Positions 29,065-38,070 of a stretch of 45,248 nt of DNA are shown piece by piece. The first letter of the stretch is position 1. Every line of letters begins with the position of its first letter. Below the pieces are notes generated by a model. It was not told where the DNA came from and ran no database searches. It saw only the letters and a program-made list of their open reading frames with translations. A program made the translations under genes and the position numbers. The DNA is from an uncultured Pelagibacteraceae bacterium (GTDB lineage Bacteria > Pseudomonadota > Alphaproteobacteria > Pelagibacterales > Pelagibacteraceae): contig CACDIC010000010.1 of the NCBI GenBank assembly GCA_902552805.1, positions 1-45,248 on the forward strand, given 5' to 3'.

Positions 29065-29447
29065 TGGCAGATAGAATAGGTAAACCAATTTCACAGAGAC
29101 AATTAAGAGTTGGTGAAATGATTAAACAATCTTTAAGCATGATTTTCATAAGAAATGAGGCTAAAGTTCCGAATTTAGAAACAAATACTATAACAGTTAC
29201 TGAAGTGAGAATGAGTCAAGATTTGAAAATAGCCAAAGCATATGTGCTTCCTCTAGGAGGAAAAAATGCAGAAGAAACTGTTAATACTTTGAAAGAATAC
29301 TCATTTTTAATTAGAAAAATTTTATCTCAAAAAGTTGTGATGAAATTTTTACCAAAACTACTTTTTAGAAAAGATGATTCTTTTGAGTATGCTGAAAAGA
29401 TAGAGAATTTAATTAAACAAACAAATAAACAGGAAAAAGAAGTATGA
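29064..29447 (+). CDS. rbfA: 30S ribosome-binding factor A
   Basis: This 127-residue KH-fold protein assists late 16S rRNA 5'-end processing and cold adaptation. Typical segments are SQRQLRVGEMIKQSLSMI at the N-terminus, ITVTEVRMSQDLKIAKAYVLPLG, and the C-terminal FRKDDSFEYAEKIENLI. Start and stop overlap both neighbours by 1 and 4 bases, which couples infB, rbfA and rpsO. The truB gene, normally between rbfA and rpsO in alphaproteobacteria, is missing. Confidence 0.93.
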   Translation: MADRIGKPISQRQLRVGEMIKQSLSMIFIRNEAKVPNLETNTITVTEVRMSQDLKIAKAYVLPLGGKNAEETVNTLKEYSFLIRKILSQKVVMKFLPKLLFRKDDSFEYAEKIENLIKQTNKQEKEV

Positions 29448-29692
29448 ATAAAAAAGCTCAAGAGTTAGCAATGCATGAAAAAGATACTGGATCGTCAGAA
29501 ATCCAAATTGCTTTATTAACAGAAAAAATTGAAACGCTCTCGAAACATATTAAACAATTCAAAAAGGATAAACATTCATCTGTTGGATTATTGAGAGCGG
29601 TCAATAGAAGAAAAAAATTGTTAGATTATCTTAAAAGAAATAAGGTAGATTCTTACAAGAATGTCCTGTCAAAATTGAATTTGAGAAAATAA
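29444..29692 (+). CDS. rpsO: 30S ribosomal protein S15
   Basis: This 82-residue primary 16S rRNA-binding protein helps form the platform of the small subunit. HEKDTGSSEIQIALLTEKIETLSKHIK and the HSSVGLLRAVNRRKKLLDYLKR signature are present. It is about seven residues shorter at the N-terminus than the usual 89. The ATG overlaps the rbfA stop (ATGA). It precedes pnp, the same pairing as in E. coli, where the pair is subject to RNase III and PNPase autocontrol. Confidence 0.96.
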   Translation: MNKKAQELAMHEKDTGSSEIQIALLTEKIETLSKHIKQFKKDKHSSVGLLRAVNRRKKLLDYLKRNKVDSYKNVLSKLNLRK

Positions 29693-29707
29693 GAGTCAAG
29701 ATAGATA

Positions 29708-29752
29708 GAACGGAATGGAACGAAACGAACGAAACGAAATGGAAATGAAATG
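29708..29752 (+). repeat. Degenerate RAAYG pentamer repeat in the pnp leader
   Basis: Nine near-tandem units of the form RAAYG run right into the pnp ATG: GAACG, GAATG, GAACG, AAACG, AACG, AAACG, AAATG, GAAATG, AAATG. The last unit supplies the pnp start codon. The tract is almost pure purine with a pyrimidine every fourth or fifth base, so it can barely fold on itself. No canonical ribosome site other than the repeat itself stands before pnp. It is unlike any other intergenic stretch in the window. Confidence 0.8.
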
Positions 29753-31822
29753 TTTAAAGTATATCAGAAGGAAGTTGAAGTAGCAGGTAAGAAGATAAGT
29801 TTAGAAACAGGTAAAGTAGCAAGACAGGCAGACGGAGCAATCATCGCAACATGTGGGGAGACAGTCGTTTTAGCAACTGTCGTTGGAGCAAAAAAAGTTA
29901 ATCCAGACATGGACTACTTTCCATTATCTGTAAATTATCAAGAAAAATATTACGCAGCTGGAAAAATTCCTGGCGGATATTTTAAAAGAGAAGCAAGACC
30001 AACCGAGAGTGAGACATTAATCTCAAGATTAATTGATAGACCGATCAGACCATTGTTTCCAGATGAATTTAAAAATGAAGTTCAGTTGCTACCAACTGTA
30101 ATTTCTTATGATAAAGAAAATGAAGCAGATATTTTGTCAATTATTGCATCTTCTGCAGCTTTAGCTATATCTGGAATGCCATTCATGGGCCCTGTCGGAG
30201 CTTCTAGAGTTGGATATATCGATGGCAAATATGTTTTGAATCCGTCAAAAACTGAACTTGAAAAATCAAAATTAGATTTAGTTGTTGCTGGTACAAAAGA
30301 TGCTGTGCTTATGGTTGAGTCTGAAGCGAGCGGGTTAACAGAGGAAGAGATGTTAAATGCAGTAAAATTTGGTCATGAAGGATTTGTTCCAGTGATTAAA
30401 ATGATAGAGGAACTGGCTAAAGAATGTAGAAAACCTGAGTGGACTATTGAAAAGAAAGATTTATCTGGTGTGAAGAAAAAACTAGAGGAAACATTTACAG
30501 ATGATCTTAAAAAAGCATTTGCGACAAGAGATAAACAAGACAGATCAAATCAAATTTCGGAAATTACCGATAAAGCAAAAAAACTTTATGAGGAAGACGA
30601 AAACTACACAGATCTTGATGTAAATTCTGAACTAAAAAATCTTGAAAAAACAATAGTAAGAACAGATATTTTAAAAAATAAAAATAGAATTGATGGTAGG
30701 GGTTTGTCTGATGTAAGGCCAATCTCTTGTGAGGTCGGTGTTTTGCCAAGAACTCATGGCTCTGCTTTATTTACCAGAGGCGAAACGCAAGCAATCGTAA
30801 CTGCCACTTTAGGCACATCTGATGATGAACAAAGAATTGAGAGCTTAGATGGATTACAAAGAGAAAGGTTTATGCTTCATTATAATTTCCCTCCTTTTTC
30901 TGTTGGTGAGACAGGTAGAATAGGAACTGGTAGAAGAGAAATAGGTCATGGTAAATTAGCATGGAGAGCAATTCATTCTTCATTACCCTCAAAAGAGTCA
31001 TTCCCTTATACTTTTAGAGTTGTATCAGAGATAACAGAGTCCAATGGTTCTTCATCAATGGCTACTGTTTGTGGAACATCACTTGCATTGATGGATGCAG
31101 GAGTCCCAATCAAAGAACCAGTTGCAGGTATAGCAATGGGTTTAATTAAAGAGGGTGATGATTTTAGTGTGTTATCAGATATTTTGGGTGATGAAGATCA
31201 TTTAGGTGATATGGACTTTAAAGTTGCTGGAACTAAAGATGGAATTACTTCACTTCAAATGGATATCAAAATTACCGGTATTACTTTTGAAATTATGGAG
31301 CAAGCATTAAGTCAAGCTAAAGATGGGAGAGTTCATATTTTAGGAGAAATGAATAAAGCATTATCAGCATCAAGATCTGACGTTGGAAAACATACTCCAA
31401 AAATGGAAAAAATTAATGTTGATAAAAAAGATATTGCTGCTGTTATTGGAAAAGGCGGCGCAACAATCAGAGAGATAGTTGAAAAATCAAGTGCTAAAGT
31501 AGATGTGAATGATGAAGGAGTCATAACTGTTGCTGCTCCAGATGAAGAATCTAGAAACATCGCTATGCAAATGATTAAAGACATCACCGCAAAAGCTGAA
31601 TTAAATAAAATATATTCAGGTAAAGTTATGAAAATTATGGAGTTTGGCGCATTTGTTAATTTTTTAGGAAAACAAGATGGACTTGTTCATATCTCAGAAC
31701 TTGCAGATAAAAGAGTAGCTAAAGTTACCGATGTTGTTAAAGAAGGTGACGAGGTTAAAGTTAAAGTGATTGGATTCGATAGAGGTAAAGTAAAACTTTC
31801 TATCAAACAAGTTGCGGAATAA
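29750..31822 (+). CDS. pnp: Polyribonucleotide nucleotidyltransferase (PNPase)
   Basis: This 690-residue phosphorolytic 3'-5' exoribonuclease is central to mRNA turnover. Two RNase PH domains flank a helical linker. The second has the catalytic region [15 protein letters not shown] and [15 protein letters not shown]. The KH domain has [16 protein letters not shown], and the C-terminal S1 domain has [26 protein letters not shown]. The lysine-rich segment at 245-300 is the usual linker. It is the last gene of the long plus-strand information block. The gene may be controlled through its repeat-rich leader. Confidence 0.98.
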   Translation: MFKVYQKEVEVAGKKISLETGKVARQADGAIIATCGETVVLATVVGAKKVNPDMDYFPLSVNYQEKYYAAGKIPGGYFKREARPTESETLISRLIDRPIRPLFPDEFKNEVQLLPTVISYDKENEADILSIIASSAALAISGMPFMGPVGASRVGYIDGKYVLNPSKTELEKSKLDLVVAGTKDAVLMVESEASGLTEEEMLNAVKFGHEGFVPVIKMIEELAKECRKPEWTIEKKDLSGVKKKLEETFTDDLKKAFATRDKQDRSNQISEITDKAKKLYEEDENYTDLDVNSELKNLEKTIVRTDILKNKNRIDGRGLSDVRPISCEVGVLPRTHGSALFTRGETQAIVTATLGTSDDEQRIESLDGLQRERFMLHYNFPPFSVGETGRIGTGRREIGHGKLAWRAIHSSLPSKESFPYTFRVVSEITESNGSSSMATVCGTSLALMDAGVPIKEPVAGIAMGLIKEGDDFSVLSDILGDEDHLGDMDFKVAGTKDGITSLQMDIKITGITFEIMEQALSQAKDGRVHILGEMNKALSASRSDVGKHTPKMEKINVDKKDIAAVIGKGGATIREIVEKSSAKVDVNDEGVITVAAPDEESRNIAMQMIKDITAKAELNKIYSGKVMKIMEFGAFVNFLGKQDGLVHISELADKRVAKVTDVVKEGDEVKVKVIGFDRGKVKLSIKQVAE

Positions 31823-31840
31823 ATTTAGATGGCTTTTGTG

Positions 31841-31854
31841 GGAGTAAAAACTCC
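31841..31854 (+). terminator. Weak hairpin after pnp
   Basis: GGAGT-AAAA-ACTCC forms a 5-bp stem 18 bases after the pnp stop. No T-run follows, so it is not a standard rho-independent terminator; it may stabilise the transcript end or be fortuitous. Confidence 0.25.
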
Positions 31855-31878
31855 AAATTGTTATAAATTCTTTATAAT

Positions 31879-32700
31879 ATGATCTTAACAATAAGCAGAA
31901 TATTCAAAAAAATTTTTCCTAAAAAATATTATGATCAAATAAAAAAAATTTATAACTATAATTATAGGACTATAAATTATGATTTATCTAAAGATTTAAA
32001 ATTTAATGAAGATATTTTAGTATCATTTAAATTTGATATTGATAAAATTAAATCTAGATTAAATACTCTAAACTATTCATATACAGATGAAAAACTTAGT
32101 TGGCATTATCATTTATTTGCTGGTTTAAAAGATCACTTTAAAGATAAAAAGATAAATATTTTAGAAATAGGTACTTTTACTGGGGAATTTACAAATTTTA
32201 TTTCAAATATTTATAAGAATAGTGAAATATATACGATTGATCTCGAAGACAATGATGATTTTTTTTTAAATTCTTATGGAAGAGATGATAAAAAAAAACT
32301 TAATGAATTTAAGGAAATAAGATCAAAAAATTTAAGTAATAAAAATATTCATTTTCAAAGTTTTAATTCAATTCATATTAAAAAATATTTTAGTGAGAAA
32401 AAATTTGATTTAATTTGGGTAGATGGAGATCATTTAAATCCTCAGGTGACCATAGATATTATCAATTCAATAGATTTACTTAACGATGAAGGGATATTAT
32501 GTACAGATGATGTCATCAGGGATACAAAATATAAAAAAAACCTAAATATATCTATGGAGAGTTATTTTGTATTGAACCATTTAGAAATTAACAATATTTT
32601 AAAGAATTACTATTTAATAAAAAGAATAAATAAGAACAATTTTGATATAAAAAAATATTTATCTTTAAGTATTAAAAAAAATAACAATATCTTTATTTAA
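31879..32700 (+). CDS. Class I SAM-dependent methyltransferase, unknown substrate
   Basis: This 273-residue protein has a Rossmann methyltransferase core. Motif I is ILEIGTFTGEFTNFI (about 94-108), followed by IYTIDLEDND (motif II acidic end), and FDLIWVDGDHLNPQVTIDI as motif IV/V. It resembles the Methyltransf_24 group, often found with sugar and envelope genes. There is no signal peptide. The sequence is very rich in Lys, Asn and Ile, more so than its neighbours. It is separated from pnp by 56 bases and ends in a 4-base overlap with convergent fabI. The substrate cannot be inferred. Confidence 0.75.
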   Translation: MILTISRIFKKIFPKKYYDQIKKIYNYNYRTINYDLSKDLKFNEDILVSFKFDIDKIKSRLNTLNYSYTDEKLSWHYHLFAGLKDHFKDKKINILEIGTFTGEFTNFISNIYKNSEIYTIDLEDNDDFFLNSYGRDDKKKLNEFKEIRSKNLSNKNIHFQSFNSIHIKKYFSEKKFDLIWVDGDHLNPQVTIDIINSIDLLNDEGILCTDDVIRDTKYKKNLNISMESYFVLNHLEINNILKNYYLIKRINKNNFDIKKYLSLSIKKNNNIFI

Positions 32701-33482
32701 GTAATATTTTTAGGATCAGGCATTCCAACTTTATTATATCCAGCATCTACATAGTGAATTTCACCAGTAACACCGTTTGCAAGATCACTTAGTAAATATA
32801 ATGCTGAATTTCCAACGTCATAAATATCTACATTTCTCTTAAGGAAAGAATGGTCTTCATTCCATTTATATAGAAATTTTGCATCTCCTATTGCAGAAGC
32901 AGCTAATGTTTTAATAGGTCCTGCACTAATTGCATTAACTCTCATGCCCTTAGCACCTAAATCTCTAGCTAGATATTTTACACTTGCTTCAAGAGCTGAT
33001 TTACAAACTCCCATTACATTATAATTTGGAATTGCTTTAGTAGACTCATAAGTTAATGTGAGTAAACTTCCACCTTCTTTCATTACTTTAGAAGCTTCCT
33101 TTGCTACTTCCGTAAATGAAAAGCATGATATTAACATACTCCTCAAAAAGTTTTCTCTGGTTGTATTTAAATATTCACCTGATAATTCTGATTTGTCTGA
33201 AAAAGCAACTGCATGTACTACGAAATCAATTTCTCCCCACTGGGACTTAATATCTTCAAATAATTTTACTACTTCATCTTTATTTTCAACATCACAACTA
33301 AATGTGACATTTGAATCTAATTTTTCTGCAAGAGGAATTACTCTTTTCTTTAATGCATCACCTAAATATGTAAATGCTAGTTCTGCTCCAGCTTCTGAAA
33401 GTTTTTGAGAAATACCCCAGGCAATAGATCTTTCATTAGCAACACCCATGATCAATCCCTTTTTACCTTTCATTAAACTCAT
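32697..33482 (-). CDS. fabI: Enoyl-[acyl-carrier-protein] reductase (NADH)
   Basis: This 261-residue short-chain dehydrogenase performs the last reduction of each fatty-acid elongation cycle. The cofactor-binding start is KKGLIMGVANERSIAWGIS. The FabI-type catalytic pair Tyr-x6-Lys occurs in NYNVMGVCKSALE, and the end AISAGPIKTLAASAIGD plus YLLSDLANGVTGEIHYVDAGY is diagnostic. The start is ATG 33482, with an in-frame ATG three codons later. It lies three bases after fabB and ends the fabA-fabB-fabI operon. Confidence 0.97.
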   Translation of the reverse strand: MSLMKGKKGLIMGVANERSIAWGISQKLSEAGAELAFTYLGDALKKRVIPLAEKLDSNVTFSCDVENKDEVVKLFEDIKSQWGEIDFVVHAVAFSDKSELSGEYLNTTRENFLRSMLISCFSFTEVAKEASKVMKEGGSLLTLTYESTKAIPNYNVMGVCKSALEASVKYLARDLGAKGMRVNAISAGPIKTLAASAIGDAKFLYKWNEDHSFLKRNVDIYDVGNSALYLLSDLANGVTGEIHYVDAGYNKVGMPDPKNIT

Positions 33483-33485
33483 TAA

Positions 33486-34697
33486 TTAAACCTTTTCAAA
33501 AATTAAAGCAGCATTAGTTCCACCAAAACCAAAGCTATTTGACATTACTGTATTTAAAACTGCACCTGTTTCAGTTTTTGCTACGATAGGAAACTTTTTA
33601 GCATCATCATCCATATCTGTTATATTTGCTGAACCTGTGATGAAATTGTTTTTCATCATTATTAGACAATAAATAGCTTCATGCACTGAAGCAGCACCTA
33701 AAGGATGACCCGATAAAGATTTTGTCGAACTTATTTTTGGAATGTCATCTCCAAAAGTTTCTTTAATAGCATTAAGCTCGGTTATGTCTCCAACAGGAGT
33801 AGATGTTCCGTGAGTATTAATGTAATCAATTTTATTTTTAGTAGTCGCCATCGCCATTTTCATACATCTAACAGCACCTTCACCTGATGGTGCTACCATA
33901 TCGTATCCATCCGAAGTTGCACCATAACCAGTTAATTCTGCGTATATTTTAGCTCCTCTTGCTTTAGCATGTTCGTATTCTTCGAGTACTAACACACCTG
34001 CACCGCCAGCGATTACAAATCCATCTCTAGTTTTATCATAAGCTCTAGATGCAGATTGTGGAGTATCATTATATTTTGATGATAAAGCTGTCATAGCATC
34101 AAACATTGCTGTCATCGCCCAATGAATTTCTTCACTACCACCCGCAAAAACAATATCTTGTTTACCCATTTGAATTAATTCCATAGAATTTCCTATGCAG
34201 TGTCCACTAGTTGCACATGCAGAACTCATTGTATAATTAGTTCCTTTGATTTTAAATGGAACTGCTAGAGTAGCAGATGCAGTACTTGCCATCGTTCTTG
34301 GAACTATAAAAGGACCCATTAATTTTGGGGTTTTTGCTCTTGTTTTGTCAGCTGCTAAAATAACGTTCTCAATTGAGGGCCCTCCTGAACCCATAACTAT
34401 ACCAGTACTAAAGCTGCTTACTTCTTTTTCCTCAAGACCAGAATCTTTAATTGCCTCTTTCATCGCAATATAGTTATAAGCTGAGCCCGAACCCATAAAT
34501 CTAATTGTTTTTCTATCTATATGATCTTCAAGTTTGATGCTTGGCTTGCCATGCACATGACTTTTTAAATTATGCTCTTTATATTCCTCAGCAAATGAGA
34601 TTCCTGATTTTGAATTTAATAAAGATTGATGAACTTCTTCTTGATTATTTCCCAAACAAGAAACTACACCTAAACCAGTTATTACAACTCTTCTCAT
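33486..34697 (-). CDS. fabB: 3-oxoacyl-[acyl-carrier-protein] synthase I
   Basis: This 403-residue condensing enzyme elongates cis-unsaturated acyl-ACP. The thiolase-fold catalytic triad is visible: Cys in [12 protein letters not shown], His in [12 protein letters not shown] and His in [11 protein letters not shown]. The glycine-rich end [13 protein letters not shown] is typical. Pairing with fabA fixes it as FabB rather than FabF. Its ATG overlaps the fabA stop by one base. Together with FabA it makes unsaturated fatty acids by the anaerobic route. Confidence 0.96.
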   Translation of the reverse strand: MRRVVITGLGVVSCLGNNQEEVHQSLLNSKSGISFAEEYKEHNLKSHVHGKPSIKLEDHIDRKTIRFMGSGSAYNYIAMKEAIKDSGLEEKEVSSFSTGIVMGSGGPSIENVILAADKTRAKTPKLMGPFIVPRTMASTASATLAVPFKIKGTNYTMSSACATSGHCIGNSMELIQMGKQDIVFAGGSEEIHWAMTAMFDAMTALSSKYNDTPQSASRAYDKTRDGFVIAGGAGVLVLEEYEHAKARGAKIYAELTGYGATSDGYDMVAPSGEGAVRCMKMAMATTKNKIDYINTHGTSTPVGDITELNAIKETFGDDIPKISSTKSLSGHPLGAASVHEAIYCLIMMKNNFITGSANITDMDDDAKKFPIVAKTETGAVLNTVMSNSFGFGGTNAALIFEKV

Positions 34698-35197
34698 TAT
34701 TTAAATAACCCCACTTTTAAATTGTCTGCTGAATAAATTTTTTTTTCGTCTGCTAATAATATCCCATTAGCCAAACCAACAGTTGTACCACCAGGAGACA
34801 TAATTTTTTTCATATCGATTTCATATTTGACTAATTTAACATTCTGTAAAACTTCTCCTGTAAATTTAACTGTACCAACGCCCAAGGCTCTGCCTTTTCC
34901 AGGATTTCCAATCCAGCCCAAATAAAATCCTACGAGTTGCCACATAGCATCAAGTCCAAGACATCCTGGCATCACTGGATCTTCTTTGAAATGACAATCA
35001 AAAAACCAAAGGTCTTTTTTTATATCTAGTTCAGCTTTTAAAGAGCCTTTTTTAAAAGCACCATCCTTGTCATTAATTTCAGTAATTCTATCAAACATTA
35101 ACATTGGTGGAAGTGGTAATTTTGCATTTCCTGGACCAAAAAGACCTCCGTTTCCGCAACTTATAAGTTCTTCATAAGAATAGGAGTTTTTTTTCAT
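34697..35197 (-). CDS. fabA: 3-hydroxydecanoyl-[acyl-carrier-protein] dehydratase/isomerase
   Basis: This 166-residue hot-dog-fold enzyme dehydrates 3-hydroxydecanoyl-ACP and isomerises trans-2 to cis-3, the branch point to unsaturated fatty acids. The catalytic His is in [25 protein letters not shown], with the Asp in GLDAMWQL. It heads fabA-fabB-fabI and is divergent from irr; 72 bases separate the two starts. fabA-fabB-fabI beside irr is a conserved arrangement in rhizobial relatives. Two Irr-box-like palindromes lie in that gap. Confidence 0.97.
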   Translation of the reverse strand: MKKNSYSYEELISCGNGGLFGPGNAKLPLPPMLMFDRITEINDKDGAFKKGSLKAELDIKKDLWFFDCHFKEDPVMPGCLGLDAMWQLVGFYLGWIGNPGKGRALGVGTVKFTGEVLQNVKLVKYEIDMKKIMSPGGTTVGLANGILLADEKKIYSADNLKVGLFK

Positions 35198-35220
35198 AAA
35201 TAGATCACCTTAATACTTGA

Positions 35221-35237
35221 TTTTAAACCATTATAAT
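35221..35237. promoter_or_regulatory. Degenerate Irr box (ICE-like) in the fabA/irr gap
   Basis: TTTTAAA-CCA-TTATAAT has the 7-3-7 geometry of the box at 35248 and shares its right half exactly; the left half matches TTTAGAA at 5 of 7. It is the weakest of the four boxes. It lies 24 bases upstream of fabA on the other strand. Confidence 0.3.
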
Positions 35238-35247
35238 ATACATAAAG

Positions 35248-35264
35248 TTTAGAATTATTATAAT
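35248..35264. promoter_or_regulatory. Irr box (ICE-like) overlapping the irr -10 element
   Basis: TTTAGAA-TTA-TTATAAT fits the rhizobial iron control element TTTAGAA-N3-TTCTAAA at 7 of 7 and 5 of 7. A TATAAT at 35259-35264 is contained in the box, so binding would block this -10. The irr ATG is only six bases downstream. This is the expected geometry for autorepression. Confidence 0.5.
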
Positions 35265-35269
35265 TAACA

Positions 35270-35698
35270 ATGTTAAAAAATAGCGAATTTGTTAGCAAAT
35301 TAAGAAATTCTGGTCTTAGACCCACTAAACAAAGACTTAAAATTTGTGAAGTCTTATTTAATAGAGACAAAACTTTTCACTTTACTATTAACGATTTAGC
35401 AAAAAATATTTCAGAAAATTTTAATAAGAAAATATCTTTAGCAACAATTTACAACACAGTTCATGCTTTTAAAGACAAGGGTTATTTAAAAGAGATAACG
35501 ATTAGTAGTGATAAAAGTTATTTTGATACAAATATTACTAAACATCATCATTTTTATGATGAGGATACAAATTTACTTATAGACTGCAATGATAACGAAA
35601 TTGGAAAAGTTAATATTAAAAATAATATTACAGGTAAAAAAATTAGTTCCGTGGAAGTTTTGGTAAGAGTTGCGAGTGATACTCAAAATCAGAATTAA
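35270..35698 (+). CDS. irr: Irr-type iron/heme-responsive regulator (Fur superfamily)
   Basis: This 142-residue protein has the Fur-type winged helix (SGLRPTKQRLKICEVL, recognition helix SLATIYNTVHAFKDKGYL). Its metal/heme domain carries KHHHFYDED, the histidine cluster characteristic of Irr rather than Fur. Irr represses or activates iron and heme genes under iron limitation and is degraded or inactivated on binding heme. The N-terminal CP heme motif of Bradyrhizobium Irr is not seen, as in most other Irr proteins. Its position divergent from fabA is conserved in rhizobia. The start is ATG 35270, which may be nearly leaderless. Confidence 0.88.
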   Translation: MLKNSEFVSKLRNSGLRPTKQRLKICEVLFNRDKTFHFTINDLAKNISENFNKKISLATIYNTVHAFKDKGYLKEITISSDKSYFDTNITKHHHFYDEDTNLLIDCNDNEIGKVNIKNNITGKKISSVEVLVRVASDTQNQN

Positions 35699-35722
35699 AA
35701 AAATCAATCTGTCTAAATTTAT

Positions 35723-35739
35723 ATTATAATCATTCTAAA
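35723..35739. promoter_or_regulatory. Irr box (ICE-like) upstream of the katG -35 element
   Basis: ATTATAA-TCA-TTCTAAA: the right half is a perfect ICE half-site and the left matches 5 of 7. Read on the other strand it is TTTAGAA-TGA-TTATAAT, nearly identical to the irr box. It ends three bases before the TTGACA. Its centre is 31 bp from the next box, about three helical turns. Confidence 0.5.
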
Positions 35740-35742
35740 CTG

Positions 35743-35770
35743 TTGACATTTAGTTTAGAACTATTATAAA
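35743..35770 (+). promoter_or_regulatory. katG promoter (sigma-70-like)
   Basis: A perfect TTGACA (35743-35748), a 16-base spacer and TATAAA (35765-35770) lie 37 bases before katG. The predicted start is near 35777, which leaves a leader of about 30 bases. It is among the best promoter matches in the window, and both flanking Irr-like boxes touch or adjoin it. Confidence 0.65.
35754..35770. promoter_or_regulatory. Irr box (ICE-like) covering the katG spacer and -10
   Basis: TTTAGAA-CTA-TTATAAA matches TTTAGAA-N3-TTCTAAA at 13 of 14 defined bases, the best of the four boxes. It spans the spacer and the whole -10 hexamer, so a bound protein should block RNA polymerase. Confidence 0.55.
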
Positions 35771-35807
35771 TTAACTATTCTATAACCATGGGGGAAATAT
35801 TAAAATT

Positions 35808-38045
35808 ATGAGTACTGAAAATTTCAAAAACAAGTCTTTTAAAGCTAATCAAATGAGTAAGTGTCCTTTTACCGGGGCAGGAACACCAGCAAAGTTTTCT
35901 GCAGGAAGAGGTCAAACAGTAAGGGACTTTTGGCCAAATAGTTTAAATCTTAAAATTCTTAGTCAGCATTCAAATTTATCTAACCCTATGGATAAAAAAT
36001 TCAGTTATGCAAAAGAATTTAAAAAATTAAATTACAAGGCATTAAAAAAAGATCTAAAAAAATTAATGACAAATTCACAAGAATGGTGGCCAGCAGATTA
36101 TGGTCATTATGGCCCGTTATTTATTAGACTAGCTTGGCATGCCGCAGGGACTTACAGAACTGGCGATGGAAGAGGTGGAGCAGGAACAGGAAATCAGAGA
36201 TTTGCACCACTTAATTCTTGGCCAGATAACGTAAACTTAGATAAGGCTAGATTACTTTTATGGCCTATTAAAAAGAAATATGGAAGAAAAATTTCATGGG
36301 CAGATTTATTCATCCTTGTTGGAAACGTTGCTTTAGACTCAATGGGTTTTAAAACTTTTGGTTTTGGAGCAGGAAGAACTGATATTTGGGAACCAGAGGA
36401 TGATATTTATTGGGGCTCAGAAAAAGAAATGTTAGGTGTGGAACGATATAGTGGAAAGAGAGATTTAGAACAGCCATTAGGAGCTTCACATATGGGCTTA
36501 ATATATGTAAATCCACAAGGTCCTGATGCCAACCCAGATCCAATACTAGCAGCACATGATATTAGAGAGACATTTGGCAGAATGGCTATGAATGACTACG
36601 AGACAGCAGCATTAGTTGCTGGAGGACATACGTTTGGAAAATCTCATGGTGCAGCATCTGAGTCATATAAAGGACCGGACCCAGAGGCTTCAAGACTTCA
36701 AGATCAGTCAACTGGATGGAATAGTGGATATAAATCTGGAAAAGGTGTTGATACAATAAGTAGTGGTATTGAGGGTGCTTGGACTCAAAACCCAATTCAA
36801 TGGGATATGGGGTATTTAGATTGTTTATATGGACATGAGTGGGAACTTACAAAAAGCCCAGCTGGTGCTCATCAATGGACTCCGAAGAAAAATGGGCAAG
36901 AGATTAAAATGGTTCCCGATGCACATCAAAAAGGTGTGCTTCATCCGCCAATGATGCAAACAACCGACATATCGATGAAAGTTGACCCTAGCTATGGACC
37001 TATCACTAAACATTTTCATCAAAATCCAAAAGAGTTTCATGATGCTTTCGCGAGAGCATGGTTTAAATTAACTCACAGGGATATGGGACCAAGAGTTTGT
37101 TATCTTGGTAGCGAGGTTCCAAAAGAACAATTAATTTGGCAGGATCCAATTGATAAACCAAAATATAAACTTAAATTAAAGGATATTAAAGATTTAAAAA
37201 GCAAAATCTCTAAATTAAAAATATCAATTTCAGATTTAGTTTCCACTGCATGGGCATCAGCATCTACGTTTAGAGGCTCTGATAAAAGGGGTGGTGCTAA
37301 CGGTGCAAGAATCATGCTGGAACCACAAAAAAACTGGAAAGTGAACAATCCAAAAAAATTATTGACTGTAATTAATGCTTTAGAAAAAATAAAAAGTAAA
37401 TTCGATAGTAAAAAGAAATGTGTTTCAATGGCAGACTTAATTGTGCTAGCTGGTGGTGTTGGTATCGAAATGGCTGCAAAAAAAGCTGGCTATAAAGTCC
37501 AAGTTCCATTTTCAGCAGGGAGGGGAGATGCAAGACAAGATCAGACTGATATTAACTCATTTGGTCTTCTAGAGCCACAAGCAGATGGTTTTAGAAACTA
37601 CCTAAATGGTGGAGCTTCGAATGTTTCAGCAGAGGAAAAACTAGTTGATAAGGCTCAATTGATGGGTTTAACAGCTCCAGAAATGACTGCACTTGTGGGT
37701 GGTATGAGAGTATTAAACACAAATTTTGATGACTCAAAACATGGTGTTTTTACTAACAGACCTGGTTCTCTTACTAATGATTATTTCGTAAATCTTTTAG
37801 ACATGAATACGACTTGGAAAGAGGAAGATAAATCAGAACAAACATTTGTTGGTAAAGATAGAAAAACTCAAAAAACTAAATGGAAGGCGACAAGAGTTGA
37901 TTTAATTTTTGGTTCAAATTCTCAACTTAGAGCTCTAGCAGAAGTTTATGCATGTGAAGACTCGGGTGGTAAATTTGTTAAAGATTTTATCGCGGCATGG
38001 GTAAAAGTTATGAATTCTGATCGATTTGATTTGAAATTAAACTAA
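35808..38045 (+). CDS. katG: Catalase-peroxidase KatG
   Basis: This full-length 745-residue bifunctional heme enzyme destroys hydrogen peroxide. It has the duplicated class I peroxidase layout. The N-terminal half is active, with distal Arg107, Trp110 and His111 in [14 protein letters not shown] and proximal His274 in [11 protein letters not shown]. The Met-Tyr-Trp adduct residues (Trp110, Tyr233, Met259) are all in place at the expected spacing from Mycobacterium KatG. The C-terminal half is the heme-less duplicate. There is no signal peptide, so it is cytosolic. It follows irr after 109 bases with its own promoter. Confidence 0.98.
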   Translation: MSTENFKNKSFKANQMSKCPFTGAGTPAKFSAGRGQTVRDFWPNSLNLKILSQHSNLSNPMDKKFSYAKEFKKLNYKALKKDLKKLMTNSQEWWPADYGHYGPLFIRLAWHAAGTYRTGDGRGGAGTGNQRFAPLNSWPDNVNLDKARLLLWPIKKKYGRKISWADLFILVGNVALDSMGFKTFGFGAGRTDIWEPEDDIYWGSEKEMLGVERYSGKRDLEQPLGASHMGLIYVNPQGPDANPDPILAAHDIRETFGRMAMNDYETAALVAGGHTFGKSHGAASESYKGPDPEASRLQDQSTGWNSGYKSGKGVDTISSGIEGAWTQNPIQWDMGYLDCLYGHEWELTKSPAGAHQWTPKKNGQEIKMVPDAHQKGVLHPPMMQTTDISMKVDPSYGPITKHFHQNPKEFHDAFARAWFKLTHRDMGPRVCYLGSEVPKEQLIWQDPIDKPKYKLKLKDIKDLKSKISKLKISISDLVSTAWASASTFRGSDKRGGANGARIMLEPQKNWKVNNPKKLLTVINALEKIKSKFDSKKKCVSMADLIVLAGGVGIEMAAKKAGYKVQVPFSAGRGDARQDQTDINSFGLLEPQADGFRNYLNGGASNVSAEEKLVDKAQLMGLTAPEMTALVGGMRVLNTNFDDSKHGVFTNRPGSLTNDYFVNLLDMNTTWKEEDKSEQTFVGKDRKTQKTKWKATRVDLIFGSNSQLRALAEVYACEDSGGKFVKDFIAAWVKVMNSDRFDLKLN

Positions 38046-38070
38046 TTTTATAAAACAGGACAAAAAAAAT

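Noticed and set aside
31858..31878. TTGTTA and TATAAT just before the methyltransferase gene as a promoter
   Set aside because: The spacing is only 9 bases and the TATAAT touches the ATG, so it is not a workable promoter for this start.
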